This document shows, piece after piece, positions 9,768 through 18,961 of a DNA stretch of 64,000 bases (position 1 is the first letter of the stretch; every line of letters begins with the position of its first letter). Made by a program: the position numbers and the translations under genes. This stretch comes from Bacteroidia bacterium. Lineage in GTDB: Bacteria > Bacteroidota > Bacteroidia > J057. The stretch covers positions 124,001-188,000 of the forward strand of contig JALEFZ010000006.1 in assembly GCA_022760475.1 (NCBI GenBank). The letters are read 5' to 3'. The notes beneath the pieces are model-generated. The model was not told the origin of the DNA, ran no database searches, and saw only the letters and a list, made by a program, of their open reading frames with translations.

Positions 9768-9785
9768 CCCTTCAAATTAAATCTC

Positions 9786-10745
9786 ATGCAAAAAGCCATT
9801 TCGAATACAAGCTTTGATTTTCCAGGGCAACGTGACCGTTACCAAGGCAAGGTAAGGGATGTGTACAACATCGCAGAGGAATACCTGGTCATCGTTGCAA
9901 GTGATCGAATTTCTGCATTTGACCATATCCTACCGAGACCTATTCCACATAAAGGACAGGTCCTAAATCAGACCGCAGCTTTTTTTTTCGATGCAGTTAA
10001 AGACATTGTGCCGGTTCATGTTGTGTCTACTCCTGACCCAAATGTTACCATTGGTCTGAACTGTAACTCTATTCCCATAGAAGTTGTTGTCAGGGGATAC
10101 CTTGCAGGACATGCATGGAGGGAATACAATTCAGGGAAAAGAGAAATATGCGGAGTTCCTCTTCCGGATGGCCTGAAGGAAGCTGACAAATTACCAGAAC
10201 CCATCATTACACCAGCCACGAAGTCCACCATTGGCCATGATGAGGACATCTCTGAAAGGGAGATCCTGCAATCGGGTTTGCTCGAGCAGGAAGAATGGGG
10301 ACGTATCAAGCATTACGCCCTGGCCTTGTTTAAGAAAGGAACAGAAATGGCAGCTGAACAAGGGCTTATCCTGGTAGATACCAAGTACGAATTTGGATAT
10401 TACCGAGACGACATATACCTGATTGATGAGGTGCATACCCCTGATTCTTCCAGGTATTATTATGCGGAAGGTTATGAGGAACGCCAGGCAAATGGAGAAG
10501 CACAGCGTCAATTGTCCAAGGAGTTTGTAAGGGAATGGTTGATGGAGAATGGTTTTCAGGGGAAGGATGGCCAAGAAATGCCAGAAATGCCAGATGATTT
10601 TATGAATCTGGTTACTGCCAGGTATGTAGAGCTATATGAAAAAATAACTGGTCAAACATTTAAGCCTGCTGATACCACCGATATTGATGAGCGAATTTGG
10701 GGCAATGTATTGCCGGAATTGCAGCGGATATTTGAGCAGAGTTAA
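9786..10745 (+). CDS. purC: Phosphoribosylaminoimidazole-succinocarboxamide synthase (SAICAR synthase)
   Basis: Catalyses ATP-dependent ligation of aspartate to CAIR in de novo purine synthesis. Recognisable motifs are YQGKVRDVY and VVASDRISAFDHILP near the N-terminus, IPIEVVVRGYLAGHAWREY, KSTIGHDEDIS, and ILVDTKYEFGY with DEVHTPDSSRYY, which form the ATP- and substrate-binding sites. At 319 residues it belongs to the longer form (eukaryote-like and common in Bacteroidota), not the roughly 237-residue E. coli type. The start is an ATG. It is followed immediately by a nested inverted repeat and then by the ABC-F gene; no other purine genes are adjacent. Confidence 0.96.
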   Translation: MQKAISNTSFDFPGQRDRYQGKVRDVYNIAEEYLVIVASDRISAFDHILPRPIPHKGQVLNQTAAFFFDAVKDIVPVHVVSTPDPNVTIGLNCNSIPIEVVVRGYLAGHAWREYNSGKREICGVPLPDGLKEADKLPEPIITPATKSTIGHDEDISEREILQSGLLEQEEWGRIKHYALALFKKGTEMAAEQGLILVDTKYEFGYYRDDIYLIDEVHTPDSSRYYYAEGYEERQANGEAQRQLSKEFVREWLMENGFQGKDGQEMPEMPDDFMNLVTARYVELYEKITGQTFKPADTTDIDERIWGNVLPELQRIFEQS

Positions 10746-10746
10746 T

Positions 10747-10778
10747 CAGACAGCCTGACAGGCTTATATACCTGTCTG
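10747..10778. repeat. Nested inverted repeat after purC (CAGACAG...CTGTCTG)
   Basis: Outer arms CAGACAG (10747-10753) and CTGTCTG (10772-10778) are perfectly complementary, and an inner hairpin AGCCT-GAC-AGGCT (10752-10764) offers an alternative fold. It starts one base after the purC stop codon. The CCTGACAGG core and TTATA spacer resemble the palindromes at 40235-40278 and 41278-41305. There is no T-run, so it may be a degenerate member of that family or an attenuating or stabilising hairpin, not a strong terminator. Confidence 0.55.
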
Positions 10779-10803
10779 TGTGGTCATCAAAATCAATAAG
10801 GCA

Positions 10804-12714
10804 ATGAACTACCTTTCCGTAGAAAATATATCCAAATCCTTTGGGATCAAGGTGCTGTTTGAAGACCTGAGCTTTGGCATAGACCAAGGCCAAAAAATCG
10901 CTTTGATTGGCATCAATGGATCGGGGAAATCTACCCTATTGAAAATCCTTGCAGGCATAGATAGCCCAGACAGCGGAAAGGTAACTACCCGCAAGGGAAT
11001 TCGCATCGCATACCTGCCGCAAGAACCTGATCTCCCACTTGACAAAACTGTTGGAGAGGTAGTTTTCAATTCTGACTTACCAGAGCTACGCCTGATTGAA
11101 GAGTACGAAAGGCTGACCCAACAAATCTCCGAAAAGCCTGAGTTTCAGGATCGCCTCAATGAACTCATGGCTGAAATCGATGCAAGAAATGCCTGGGAAT
11201 ATGAGGTGAAAATCAATCAAATTCTCTCCAAACTGGATGTTTACTTCCTTGATCGCAAGATTTCTGTCTTGTCTGGAGGCCAACGCAAACGTGTAGCCAT
11301 GGCTCAAGCCTTGATCTACGACCCGGATCTATTGATCATGGATGAGCCTACCAACCACCTTGACCTGGATAGCATCGAATGGCTGGAAAAGTTCCTGGCA
11401 ACCTCCAAGCAAAGCCTCATCCTGGTTACCCATGACCGCTATTTCCTGGATTCCATCACCAATGAGATCTACGAATTGGATCGCGGAGGAATCTATTCCT
11501 ATAAGGGCAACTATGCTTATTTCCTTGAGAAAAAAGCCGAAAGAGAGATGGTCAAACTCACCGAAGCAGATCGAGCCAAATCCCTCTTCAAAAAAGAATT
11601 GGAATGGTTGCGAAGGTCTCCAAAGGCAAGGACTACCAAATCCAAGTCCAGAATAGATTCTGCTATGAAGACCAAGGAGAAGTCGACCTATAAAGCCCAG
11701 GACCTGGACGTAAAGTTGCAAGTCAAAGGCAGAAGGATCGGTTCAACCACCCTCGAGATGAAGCACGTCCGCAAGGCCTATGGCGACCTGACCATTCTGG
11801 ATGGCTTTTCCTATACCTTTAATAAAAGAGATCGCATCGGGATCGTGGGGCCAAATGGGGTGGGGAAAAGTACCTTTCTCAACATGATCGTCGGAGAAGA
11901 ACAAGCTGACTCAGGAAAAATCCGAACAGGTGAGACGATATTCTACGGCTATTACCGCCAGGAGGGCTTCAATTTCAAGGACAATGCCCGGGTCATAGAG
12001 GTTGTTACAGAAGCTGCAGAAGAAATTGAATTGAGCAAAAGTCAACGGGTATCAGCCTCAACGCTTTTGGAGCATTTTCTTTTTCCGAGGAATATGCACT
12101 ACAACCTCGTTGAGACACTATCTGGAGGAGAGAAGCGTAGGCTACACCTCCTCAGGGTACTCATGACCAATCCCAATTTCCTGATCCTGGATGAGCCTAC
12201 AAATGACCTGGACCTGATTACCCTGAGACGCCTGGAAGAATTCCTGGCTGACTTCGACGGCTGTTTGGTCGTCGTGAGCCACGATCGATTCTTCATGGAT
12301 CGATTGGTGGAACATATGTTTGTATTTCAGGGAGAAGGTAAAATCAAGGATTTTCCTGGTTCATATAGCAATTACAGAGAATGGCTGGACGCTCAAGAAG
12401 CAGAAAAGCTCCTGACTGAAACAGAACAAAACCCTCCTGCCAAGGTGGTTGAAGAGGAAAATCCCAACCCTCAAAAGAATAAAAATAGAACCAGAAAACT
12501 CTCCTACAAAGAGAAACGGGAGTACGAACAGCTCGAAGGTGAGATTGACGACATGGAAAACCGGAAAATCGAATTGGACGAGTTGATCAACAGTGGCAGC
12601 ACCGATTATGAGAAATTGACGGAATGGGCGAAGGAATTGGAAAGCCTGAATCAAACCCTTGAAGAAAAAACCGATCGTTACCTTGAGTTGATGGAAATTG
12701 TAGAGGGGGAATAA
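10804..12714 (+). CDS. uup: ABC-F family ATPase, Uup type
   Basis: A cytosolic, soluble tandem ATP-binding protein of 636 residues with no membrane domain. Walker A motifs are GINGSGKST and GPNGVGKST, signature motifs LSGGQRKRVAMAQAL and LSGGEKRRLHLLRVL, and Walker B segments LLIMDEPTNHLDLDSIEWLE and FLILDEPTNDLDLITLRRLE. The linker between the two domains is basic. The C-terminal 90 residues form a charged coiled-coil extension, which with the overall design points to Uup, an ABC-F protein acting on ribosomes or nucleic acid. A GTG 24 bases upstream is in frame, but the family start MNYLSVENISKSFG fits the ATG at 10804. The next gene follows after 10 bases. Confidence 0.93.
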   Translation: MNYLSVENISKSFGIKVLFEDLSFGIDQGQKIALIGINGSGKSTLLKILAGIDSPDSGKVTTRKGIRIAYLPQEPDLPLDKTVGEVVFNSDLPELRLIEEYERLTQQISEKPEFQDRLNELMAEIDARNAWEYEVKINQILSKLDVYFLDRKISVLSGGQRKRVAMAQALIYDPDLLIMDEPTNHLDLDSIEWLEKFLATSKQSLILVTHDRYFLDSITNEIYELDRGGIYSYKGNYAYFLEKKAEREMVKLTEADRAKSLFKKELEWLRRSPKARTTKSKSRIDSAMKTKEKSTYKAQDLDVKLQVKGRRIGSTTLEMKHVRKAYGDLTILDGFSYTFNKRDRIGIVGPNGVGKSTFLNMIVGEEQADSGKIRTGETIFYGYYRQEGFNFKDNARVIEVVTEAAEEIELSKSQRVSASTLLEHFLFPRNMHYNLVETLSGGEKRRLHLLRVLMTNPNFLILDEPTNDLDLITLRRLEEFLADFDGCLVVVSHDRFFMDRLVEHMFVFQGEGKIKDFPGSYSNYREWLDAQEAEKLLTETEQNPPAKVVEEENPNPQKNKNRTRKLSYKEKREYEQLEGEIDDMENRKIELDELINSGSTDYEKLTEWAKELESLNQTLEEKTDRYLELMEIVEGE

Positions 12715-12724
12715 AGCATGTCAA

Positions 12725-13090
12725 ATGGAACGAAAAAAACGCCTGGAACGAGTTGGAGTTATTGCAACTGTGATTCCGTTTCTTTCTGGAGCTTCAAGTT
12801 TCCTTCAAAACGGGAAGATACTTTTTGGAATAATTTTTTTAATGGTAGGTTTGATAAACCTGGCGGCCTTATTCAAAGAAAAATTCTCTTTTTTGGATGA
12901 TAGAACCGACCTGCTGATTTCATTTTTGAATATTGTGGCCGCCGCAATAGCAGCCCGTGACTACTTTGACTCAGGTGCAGTTTATCTTCCATATGTTTGG
13001 GTCGGGATCACGATTTTCTTTGTAGGGTTGTTTATTTTTCAAATGTGGAAGTACAGAAAAAATGCAGAAAAGAATGTGAGTAAATCCTAG
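12725..13090 (+). CDS. Small membrane protein, unknown function
   Basis: A 121-residue protein with about four predicted transmembrane helices (residues 10-27, 31-49, 62-80 and 90-110), a basic N-terminus MERKKRLERV and a charged C-terminus. I recognise no family. It begins 10 bases after the uup-type gene and is probably co-transcribed with it. The hydrophobic pattern and correct spacing argue for a real gene; an overlapping frame at 12718-12900 is a shadow. A hairpin follows at 13094-13124. Confidence 0.7.
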   Translation: MERKKRLERVGVIATVIPFLSGASSFLQNGKILFGIIFLMVGLINLAALFKEKFSFLDDRTDLLISFLNIVAAAIAARDYFDSGAVYLPYVWVGITIFFVGLFIFQMWKYRKNAEKNVSKS

Positions 13091-13093
13091 GTA

Positions 13094-13124
13094 TGAAATG
13101 GAGCAATTACCATTCTCCATTTCA
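13094..13124. terminator. Hairpin between convergent genes
   Basis: Arms TGAAATGGAG (13094-13103) and CTCCATTTCA (13115-13124) are perfectly complementary with an 11-base loop. It sits between the end of the plus-strand membrane protein gene and the end of the minus-strand gene at 13136, a place where a bidirectional terminator is expected. The T-run is short, so strength is unsure. Confidence 0.5.
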
Positions 13125-13135
13125 TTCTTCATAAA

Positions 13136-13735
13136 TCAAAACGTCATCTCAGGCCTATCCGGATCAGCTGTACCAATGTGGTGTAACTGATCAAGACAAG
13201 CTGCAAATAGCTCATAAAGATCCAGTAAACGATCCAGGTTTCGAATTTTTCCGCTGGCTTCAAAGTAGACCTCATTCACTCCCTTGGGAAACTTCTGAGC
13301 AAAGATATGATCACGGTCTTCTCTTATTTTCAAGGTGATTTCAGGCTGGTAAGCAATGAATTGCCTGATCATAGAATTGTTGAAAAATGACCTTACTTTC
13401 CACTGATCATTTCCCCTTACCACAAAATGCCTGTCAAACTCGGGATCACCTACATGGATATCCTCCCCACCCAGGAGTAAACCGATGCTTTTTATGGCAT
13501 CCTTCCTTGATACTTCAAATACAAAATCATCCCTGTAGACATAGGGCGCTCGAATCCGGGTGTAAGGTACCCTCGAATTCCCTCTGGATTTAGAAAAGGT
13601 GTCAAATACAATTGTCCATTTCTCATGATGCACGACAATTTGATCCCTGACAGTCAAATTTCCCTGCACAAACTTGCCATCTAATTCTGCTGCGAGTTGT
13701 CTCCAAACTTCACGCCTACTATTTCTGAATAACAT
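13136..13735 (-). CDS. Conserved hypothetical protein
   Basis: A 199-residue soluble protein with no signal peptide or membrane helix. It starts MLFRNSRREVWRQLAAELDG and contains the segment FDRHFVVRGNDQWKVRSFF, followed by alternating beta-strand-like stretches and an amphipathic C-terminal helix (FEASGKIRNLDRLLDLYELF). This pattern resembles uncharacterised Bacteroidota proteins with a mixed alpha/beta fold, but I cannot assign a function. It has its own ATG, and is isolated between a convergent gene and the divergent ispH, so it is probably monocistronic. Confidence 0.7.
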   Translation of the reverse strand: MLFRNSRREVWRQLAAELDGKFVQGNLTVRDQIVVHHEKWTIVFDTFSKSRGNSRVPYTRIRAPYVYRDDFVFEVSRKDAIKSIGLLLGGEDIHVGDPEFDRHFVVRGNDQWKVRSFFNNSMIRQFIAYQPEITLKIREDRDHIFAQKFPKGVNEVYFEASGKIRNLDRLLDLYELFAACLDQLHHIGTADPDRPEMTF

Positions 13736-13935
13736 ATGGATGAGTTTTTATATTCTTCAAAGGAAAGATAGAACAATGGAAAAATGGTCCAAATTTGATC
13801 TCTTCACAAAGTCGTAATCCTGTTTTTTACTGAAGTTAAACAAATAGGATTTTATTCATAAGAAAACAAGTTTGACCTGCCCTGTGTTAATCGATTGAAA
13901 ACTTTCAAAAAGCTACCTTCAACAAACTCCAGGCA

Positions 13936-15198
13936 ATGCGCAAGTATACTTCCAGGAACTTCAAGAAAGAATACGACTTGGGCCGTTACGCTCCATTGTA
14001 CCAAAATAATATCTTCTCCAGGCTTAAGAATACCCGTCCCCCAGAGGAACGAATGCTGCCTTTTGTTTTGGACTTTGGCCCTGTAGAATTCAAAGTTGCG
14101 CGGCATTTTGGCTTTTGCAAAGGAGTGGAGAATGCCATTGAAGTGGCCTATGAGACCCTTGCCACTCATCCTGACAGCCGGGTCTTCATGATCAGCGAAT
14201 TGATCCATAACTCATTCGTAAATGAAGACCTGAAGCAGCGGGGATTGCGATTTATCAAAACCGCAAAGGGTGAGCAACTCATTCCATGGGACGTTATCAA
14301 GGAGGACGATATTGTCATCACACCCGCTTTTGGAGCAACCATCGAAGACCAGCAAGAACTGATTTCTCGTGGGGTTCAGATTCAAAAATGGAATGCCACC
14401 TGTAGGTTTGTGGAGAATGTCTGGTTCAGGGCACAGGAATTGGGTAGCAAGGGCTATTCCATTATCATTCATGGAAAATTTAAGCATGAAGAAACCCAAG
14501 GTACCCTTTCTCACTCAAGGCAATCAGCCCCAACTTTGGTGGTGAAAAATATGAAAGAAGCCATCATGTTGGGAGAGATAATCCTTGGTAAAAGGCCTGT
14601 AAGTGAGTTTGGGAAATTATTTGGAAATAAGTGCTCAGAAGATTTCAATCCCCTCGTTGACCTGGAAAGGCTGGCAGTAGTAAACCAAACCACCATGCTG
14701 GCTTCTGAAACGGCTGAAATCTCCGATTATTTTAAGTCGGTTATGCTTCAAAAGTATGGCTTGGAGAATATAGAATTTCGCATCGCAAATACACGAGATA
14801 CCCTATGTTATGCTACCAAAAATAATCAGAGTGCAACCCTGAGGTTATTAGAGGAATTTGCAGACATGGCCATTGTAATTGGGGGAAGAAATTCTTCAAA
14901 CACCTCCCACCTGGTAGAACTGTGTGAGCAGAAATTGACCACATACTTCATCGCCTCGGAAAGAGATATTAAGAATTCAGACCAAATCCTTCACTACGAT
15001 TTTCATCGAAACGAAGAAAGACACATTTTTAACTTTATCCCTAAAAAGGATAAGGTGACCTTCCTACTCACAAGTGGGGCATCTTGCCCAGATGCCATTG
15101 TAGAAAGGGTATTGCTGAGGTTGTTGGACTTCTTTGACAACACAAGACCCATTGATGAGGTGGTCAGAACTTATTCAAAAGTCCGCCAATCGGTATGA
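13936..15198 (+). CDS. ispH: 4-hydroxy-3-methylbut-2-enyl diphosphate reductase
   Basis: Last enzyme of the MEP pathway, making IPP and DMAPP with a [4Fe-4S] cluster. The three cluster cysteines are Cys61 (HFGFCKGVENA), Cys156 (NATCRFVENVW) and Cys291 (DTLCYATKNNQ). GGRNSSNTSHLVEL is the conserved substrate-binding SxN region, and TSGASCPDAIVERVL is the C-terminal hallmark. At 420 residues it is the long form, with an N-terminal extension of about 48 residues relative to E. coli IspH (about 316 residues) and internal insertions. It starts with ATG (MRKYTSRNFKKEYD) and ends five bases before the convergent gene at 15204. Confidence 0.95.
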   Translation: MRKYTSRNFKKEYDLGRYAPLYQNNIFSRLKNTRPPEERMLPFVLDFGPVEFKVARHFGFCKGVENAIEVAYETLATHPDSRVFMISELIHNSFVNEDLKQRGLRFIKTAKGEQLIPWDVIKEDDIVITPAFGATIEDQQELISRGVQIQKWNATCRFVENVWFRAQELGSKGYSIIIHGKFKHEETQGTLSHSRQSAPTLVVKNMKEAIMLGEIILGKRPVSEFGKLFGNKCSEDFNPLVDLERLAVVNQTTMLASETAEISDYFKSVMLQKYGLENIEFRIANTRDTLCYATKNNQSATLRLLEEFADMAIVIGGRNSSNTSHLVELCEQKLTTYFIASERDIKNSDQILHYDFHRNEERHIFNFIPKKDKVTFLLTSGASCPDAIVERVLLRLLDFFDNTRPIDEVVRTYSKVRQSV

Positions 15199-15203
15199 TA
15201 CAC

Positions 15204-15623
15204 TCAAGATTTGATCGCCTCCCCCAAGAGGTTACCTGTCATGATGCTTAGGCCTCCTGCAAGGCCACCGATCAAGGCAGTGATGAGGACGAGCATATTA
15301 GGTTTTGGAATTAACCATTCACCTTCCATTCCCAGAAATACATCAAAGACCCCTCCAATTTTTTCACTTAGGAGGGAGGCATTTGCTGAGTCTTTGGTGA
15401 AAGCCACCAACCCCCATACAATCAGGAGTGCTAGAAATCCAGCTAAAAAAGCATAGGTAGGCTTTTGTTTCTTACCAAATACCCACTTTTTCTTCTTCCT
15501 GCTCAATAAAAGCCCCACAAGAAATGCTCCTGCCATGGAAGGCCAGAGGGGAAATTGTGGAAGGTATGATCCACATAAAAAGCCTATCAGGCCAACAAAT
15601 ATAAATCTGAGTACAAAGCGCAT
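15204..15623 (-). CDS. Small integral membrane protein, unknown
   Basis: A 139-residue protein with three to four predicted transmembrane helices (about residues 5-22, 26-42, 57-77 and 108-130) and a lysine-rich cytoplasmic loop (RKKKKWVFGKKQK). The C-terminal glycine-rich helix reads LITALIGGLAGGLSIMTGN. It starts with ATG four bases after the penicillin-acylase stop codon, so the two are almost certainly co-transcribed. I recognise no family; a supporting role for the acylase is possible but is only an inference from position. Confidence 0.72.
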   Translation of the reverse strand: MRFVLRFIFVGLIGFLCGSYLPQFPLWPSMAGAFLVGLLLSRKKKKWVFGKKQKPTYAFLAGFLALLIVWGLVAFTKDSANASLLSEKIGGVFDVFLGMEGEWLIPKPNMLVLITALIGGLAGGLSIMTGNLLGEAIKS

Positions 15624-15627
15624 AGCT

Positions 15628-18084
15628 TTATTCCTTTGAATTCTTCTTTTTGATTTTCAATGTATGGTAATCTCCATCTACCTCTGGCCCTTTCATGAAA
15701 TCTAGCTTGTAATATTTCCCATCTACCCAATCGTTTATAAAACTGTCATAAGATGGCGAGCCGGGATTGCCACTTTGCCCTCCGGGATAAATCGCATAGG
15801 CTTTGATTTCTGGCCCTAATTCTACAACCATTCTCCATGAAGGCCCAGTTTGTGTTCCGGTTGCATTCAAGATCCCTCCATTCCCATTGGTTGGGATTTG
15901 AAGCCTGCTGAAAGGTGTGAGGGTCCTGGAGAGGTGGTTGATCGAAGTTTTCTTTTGCTCCGACCATGTCCAATCTTCAAAGTTATCACTTTCTCGTTCT
16001 TCCTTCAGTTTGGAAAGAGCTTTTTTGAAGCTGGTATTGATGTGGTAAGCTCGGCTGTAATCTGTGCTGTCTCCGATAATCCTGTAATAGCTCAAATCCA
16101 AGCTATCCTGAAGGAGCTGCATAAAGGTTCTATTCTTGACATAAGCCAAAGCAAGAGGGCTGTTTTTATACTCATCATCCCAAACGCTCCTATACAATTC
16201 ACCCCACCACTTCTGGTAAATACTGGGCTCGAATTTATCAGTGGTATATTGATAATTCCACTGTTTGAGGGCGTCATAGGCCTTCCTTTGGACAGCATTC
16301 AACTGAAGGGTATCTAGTTCAGAAAGCATAAAAGGAAGAATGTCCGCAGCTCCCTGATAATAATTGTCCAATTGTATGGCCTGCATGTCTTCAAGGGTCA
16401 TGCTATCCTTCTCACTAAGAAGGGAAAACAGCCTCCTGCCCCTGAAATCCTCATACCTGCCCTGTGTCTCATATGGGTAGCGTGCAGTAGTGGGATGCTG
16501 ATTGGCAGATTGGACGAAACCTTGTGGAGGATTGAAGGCATGTGGGTTGTCTTTTTGAGGAATAAACTTTTCCCAAATATGATCTCTGCGACTTCCATCG
16601 AGGATAAATTTCCCCTGGTCCTTCCATTTGTGAGGAATTTTGCCCTGCTGCCATATGGCAATGTCTCCGCTTACGGAGGCAAAAACGAAGTTTTGCGCCG
16701 GGCAGACAAAAGTAGAAATGGCATCTACATATTCCTCGTAGTTGTTTGCTACGTTGAGTTTCATGAAGGTTTCCAATTCATTGGAAGGGTCGTGTGCCAT
16801 CCATCTGACTGCCAGAGGTTTCCCTTTGGGTGCAAAGCCATCCTCATACATGACTGGACCAATATGGGTATAGCGGACGGTATCATAATAAATCTCTCCA
16901 CCTTTGATCAGGTGCTCCTCAATTCTTTCTTCAATCAGGTGCCATTGACCATCATGCAGGTATTCTTTTTTCTTGTCGTTTTTGTAGGTAATGGTGTAAT
17001 GGTCAAGTACATCCCTGCTACCATTGGTAACGCCCCAGGCGATGGAATCATTGAAACCGATGATGACAGCAGGTGAACCTGGAAGGCTTACCCCATAGAC
17101 ATTGATGCCAGGAGCTTGAAGTTGTAGTTCGTACCATATAGAAGGAAGGTTCAGGGACAAGTGGGGATCATTTGCAAGCAATGCATGGCCAGACTTGGAC
17201 TTAGAAGGGCTAACTGCCCAGTTATTTGAACCCACAATTTGTTCATCTCTGGAAGGTGGAGCAAAATCTCCTGCAATCAACATGGAGTCAGGATGATATG
17301 CTGTGGGAATAGGCATGGCTGGCAATACCTCTCTCCTTCTCCAACGAGTTTCTTTGGGTACGATGGGTTCATCTTCTCTGTGGTATTCTGGGTAGAGCGT
17401 ATTGAATACTTTTTCTCCCCATAGTTGAACTGCATGGGTGTAGGGAATATCATTTGACCTCCAAGAAAGGGTACTGGCCATGTACTTTTGCAGAAGGGCG
17501 GACTTAAGGATGGTCCACTGTTCAGGTTGATAACCTAATAGTTTGTATTCAATGGGTAGATCTCCTGGGCTTAGGGATTCGATATAGGTATTCACCCCCT
17601 TGGTATAAGCCTGAAGGGCTTTGTAAGAGGCATCATCGGCCTTCATCTTTTCGACAGAGTTTTCGGCTCCGAAGACCATCCCTTTGCGACGGGCAGAGCG
17701 GTCCAGGTTCAGGACGACGCTGTCTTTTCCGATTCCGACAATTTCGGTCAAGCGTCCCCCAGCGGCCATGGTCTGAAATTCCATTTGCCAAAGCCTGTCC
17801 TTGGCAGTTATATAACCCTGGACAAAGAAAAGGTCTTCGGAATTACCTGCAAAAATATGTGGTACGCCCCTTTTGTCATATTTGACCACGACCTCGCCTT
17901 TCAATTCAGCCAGAGAGAGGGTTAAGTCTGCTTTGGCGTCATTGGATTCAGCATTTGACCAAAAACCAACAAAGGGATCGAAGAATGTTCCAAAGGCAAA
18001 TGGAGTACTTCCAAAAGGGAACAGGAGAACAGCTCCAACCAGGAGTGTTAGGAGTAGAGAGAAGAAGAATTTTACCCAGCGCAT
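15628..18084 (-). CDS. Penicillin acylase family protein (Ntn-hydrolase, S45)
   Basis: An 818-residue secreted or periplasmic N-terminal-nucleophile amidase. It starts with a membrane or signal helix (MRWVKFFFSLLLTLLVGAVL), followed by the small subunit. The autocatalytic junction is GSNNWAVSPSKSKSGHALLA, where Ser286 becomes the N-terminal nucleophile after processing; NDPHLSLNLPSIWYE and TNGSRDVLDHY are large-subunit hallmarks. The family hydrolyses acyl amides such as penicillins or quorum-sensing acyl-homoserine lactones; the natural substrate here cannot be told from sequence. It is transcribed together with the small membrane protein gene four bases downstream. Confidence 0.92.
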   Translation of the reverse strand: MRWVKFFFSLLLTLLVGAVLLFPFGSTPFAFGTFFDPFVGFWSNAESNDAKADLTLSLAELKGEVVVKYDKRGVPHIFAGNSEDLFFVQGYITAKDRLWQMEFQTMAAGGRLTEIVGIGKDSVVLNLDRSARRKGMVFGAENSVEKMKADDASYKALQAYTKGVNTYIESLSPGDLPIEYKLLGYQPEQWTILKSALLQKYMASTLSWRSNDIPYTHAVQLWGEKVFNTLYPEYHREDEPIVPKETRWRRREVLPAMPIPTAYHPDSMLIAGDFAPPSRDEQIVGSNNWAVSPSKSKSGHALLANDPHLSLNLPSIWYELQLQAPGINVYGVSLPGSPAVIIGFNDSIAWGVTNGSRDVLDHYTITYKNDKKKEYLHDGQWHLIEERIEEHLIKGGEIYYDTVRYTHIGPVMYEDGFAPKGKPLAVRWMAHDPSNELETFMKLNVANNYEEYVDAISTFVCPAQNFVFASVSGDIAIWQQGKIPHKWKDQGKFILDGSRRDHIWEKFIPQKDNPHAFNPPQGFVQSANQHPTTARYPYETQGRYEDFRGRRLFSLLSEKDSMTLEDMQAIQLDNYYQGAADILPFMLSELDTLQLNAVQRKAYDALKQWNYQYTTDKFEPSIYQKWWGELYRSVWDDEYKNSPLALAYVKNRTFMQLLQDSLDLSYYRIIGDSTDYSRAYHINTSFKKALSKLKEERESDNFEDWTWSEQKKTSINHLSRTLTPFSRLQIPTNGNGGILNATGTQTGPSWRMVVELGPEIKAYAIYPGGQSGNPGSPSYDSFINDWVDGKYYKLDFMKGPEVDGDYHTLKIKKKNSKE

Positions 18085-18196
18085 GTATGAAGGGATTTTC
18101 TTCCCATATTAACCATTCGTTGAATCAATTCAAAGAAAAGGGATTGTTGTAGGGGAAAATCGGGTAGCCAAATCTTCAAAAAAACGAAATTTGACC

Positions 18197-18961
18197 TTAT
18201 TCCCGAACACAGTCAAAATCAACCTTTCTGTTCACAGGGAGAATAGAATTTGGCAAGTGATTCTCGTCATCATCCAAATCCTTCCTGGGGTCAATGAGTG
18301 GACCTTCTATATTGAAGATAAATCGGATATTTTCTATCCCATATGTCTGGCAAAGGAAGTTTACCGCGCTTTCTGCTCGTTCAAGTGGCAGCTCTCGATT
18401 TTCCCTACCCAGGCTATCAATGTTCGCATAGCCCGTTACTTTGACCTTCAGTTTCGGGTCATTTTTCATGACTTGAGCAATGTAATATAGCTCAGGATAG
18501 TATTCGGGTTTGAGTTGTGCAGATCCTTCATCAAAATGGATGCTAGGAAGGTTACAGCTTTGAGTGTGGAGGTAAGACTTTGTTGAGTCAACTATTGTTG
18601 ATGAGATTCTAATTTCCAGGCAATCAGGTATAGCGTTGTTATTTTCATCCAGCATTATACCTAAACCATCGACTTCTATATCTGGATATCCATCTCCATC
18701 CGTTTCGATGATGGTGAGAAAGTGCCTTAATCCCATGTCTGAAAAAGCAAGAAGGTAGAGTTCCTCCAGATAGGTTTGTGTAGTAAAAAGGAATGAGTTG
18801 GAACTGATATTTTTAACAAACTTCCCAAAAGCATTTGGTGGGGGAGAGATAGAAGATGTGTTTTGGCTTTGTAAATGGTTGATCCCAAAGCTCCAAATAA
18901 ATAGGAAAGAAAAAAGGCGGGAGACCGCCTTTGATTTTATTTTATGACTGAAGAGTCCCAT
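18197..18961 (-). CDS. OmpA-family outer-membrane protein
   Basis: A 254-residue exported protein. It has an N-terminal signal-like hydrophobic stretch, a region with an Asp-rich calcium-loop pattern TDGDGYPDIEVDG (thrombospondin type 3-like), and a C-terminal OmpA peptidoglycan-binding domain (about 140-254) containing IHFDEGSAQLKPEY and KVKVTGYANIDS. OmpA domains normally hold the outer membrane to the cell wall. The start ATG overlaps the stop codon of the upstream iscA-type gene by one base (TAATG), so translation of the two is probably coupled, an unexpected pairing of a cytosolic Fe-S protein with an envelope protein. Confidence 0.85.
   Translation of the reverse strand: MGLFSHKIKSKAVSRLFSFLFIWSFGINHLQSQNTSSISPPPNAFGKFVKNISSNSFLFTTQTYLEELYLLAFSDMGLRHFLTIIETDGDGYPDIEVDGLGIMLDENNNAIPDCLEIRISSTIVDSTKSYLHTQSCNLPSIHFDEGSAQLKPEYYPELYYIAQVMKNDPKLKVKVTGYANIDSLGRENRELPLERAESAVNFLCQTYGIENIRFIFNIEGPLIDPRKDLDDDENHLPNSILPVNRKVDFDCVRE

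Noticed and set aside
16372..17076. 234-codon plus-strand frame inside the penicillin acylase gene
   Set aside because: It is antisense to a gene with clear Ntn-hydrolase motifs and has no recognisable protein features of its own.
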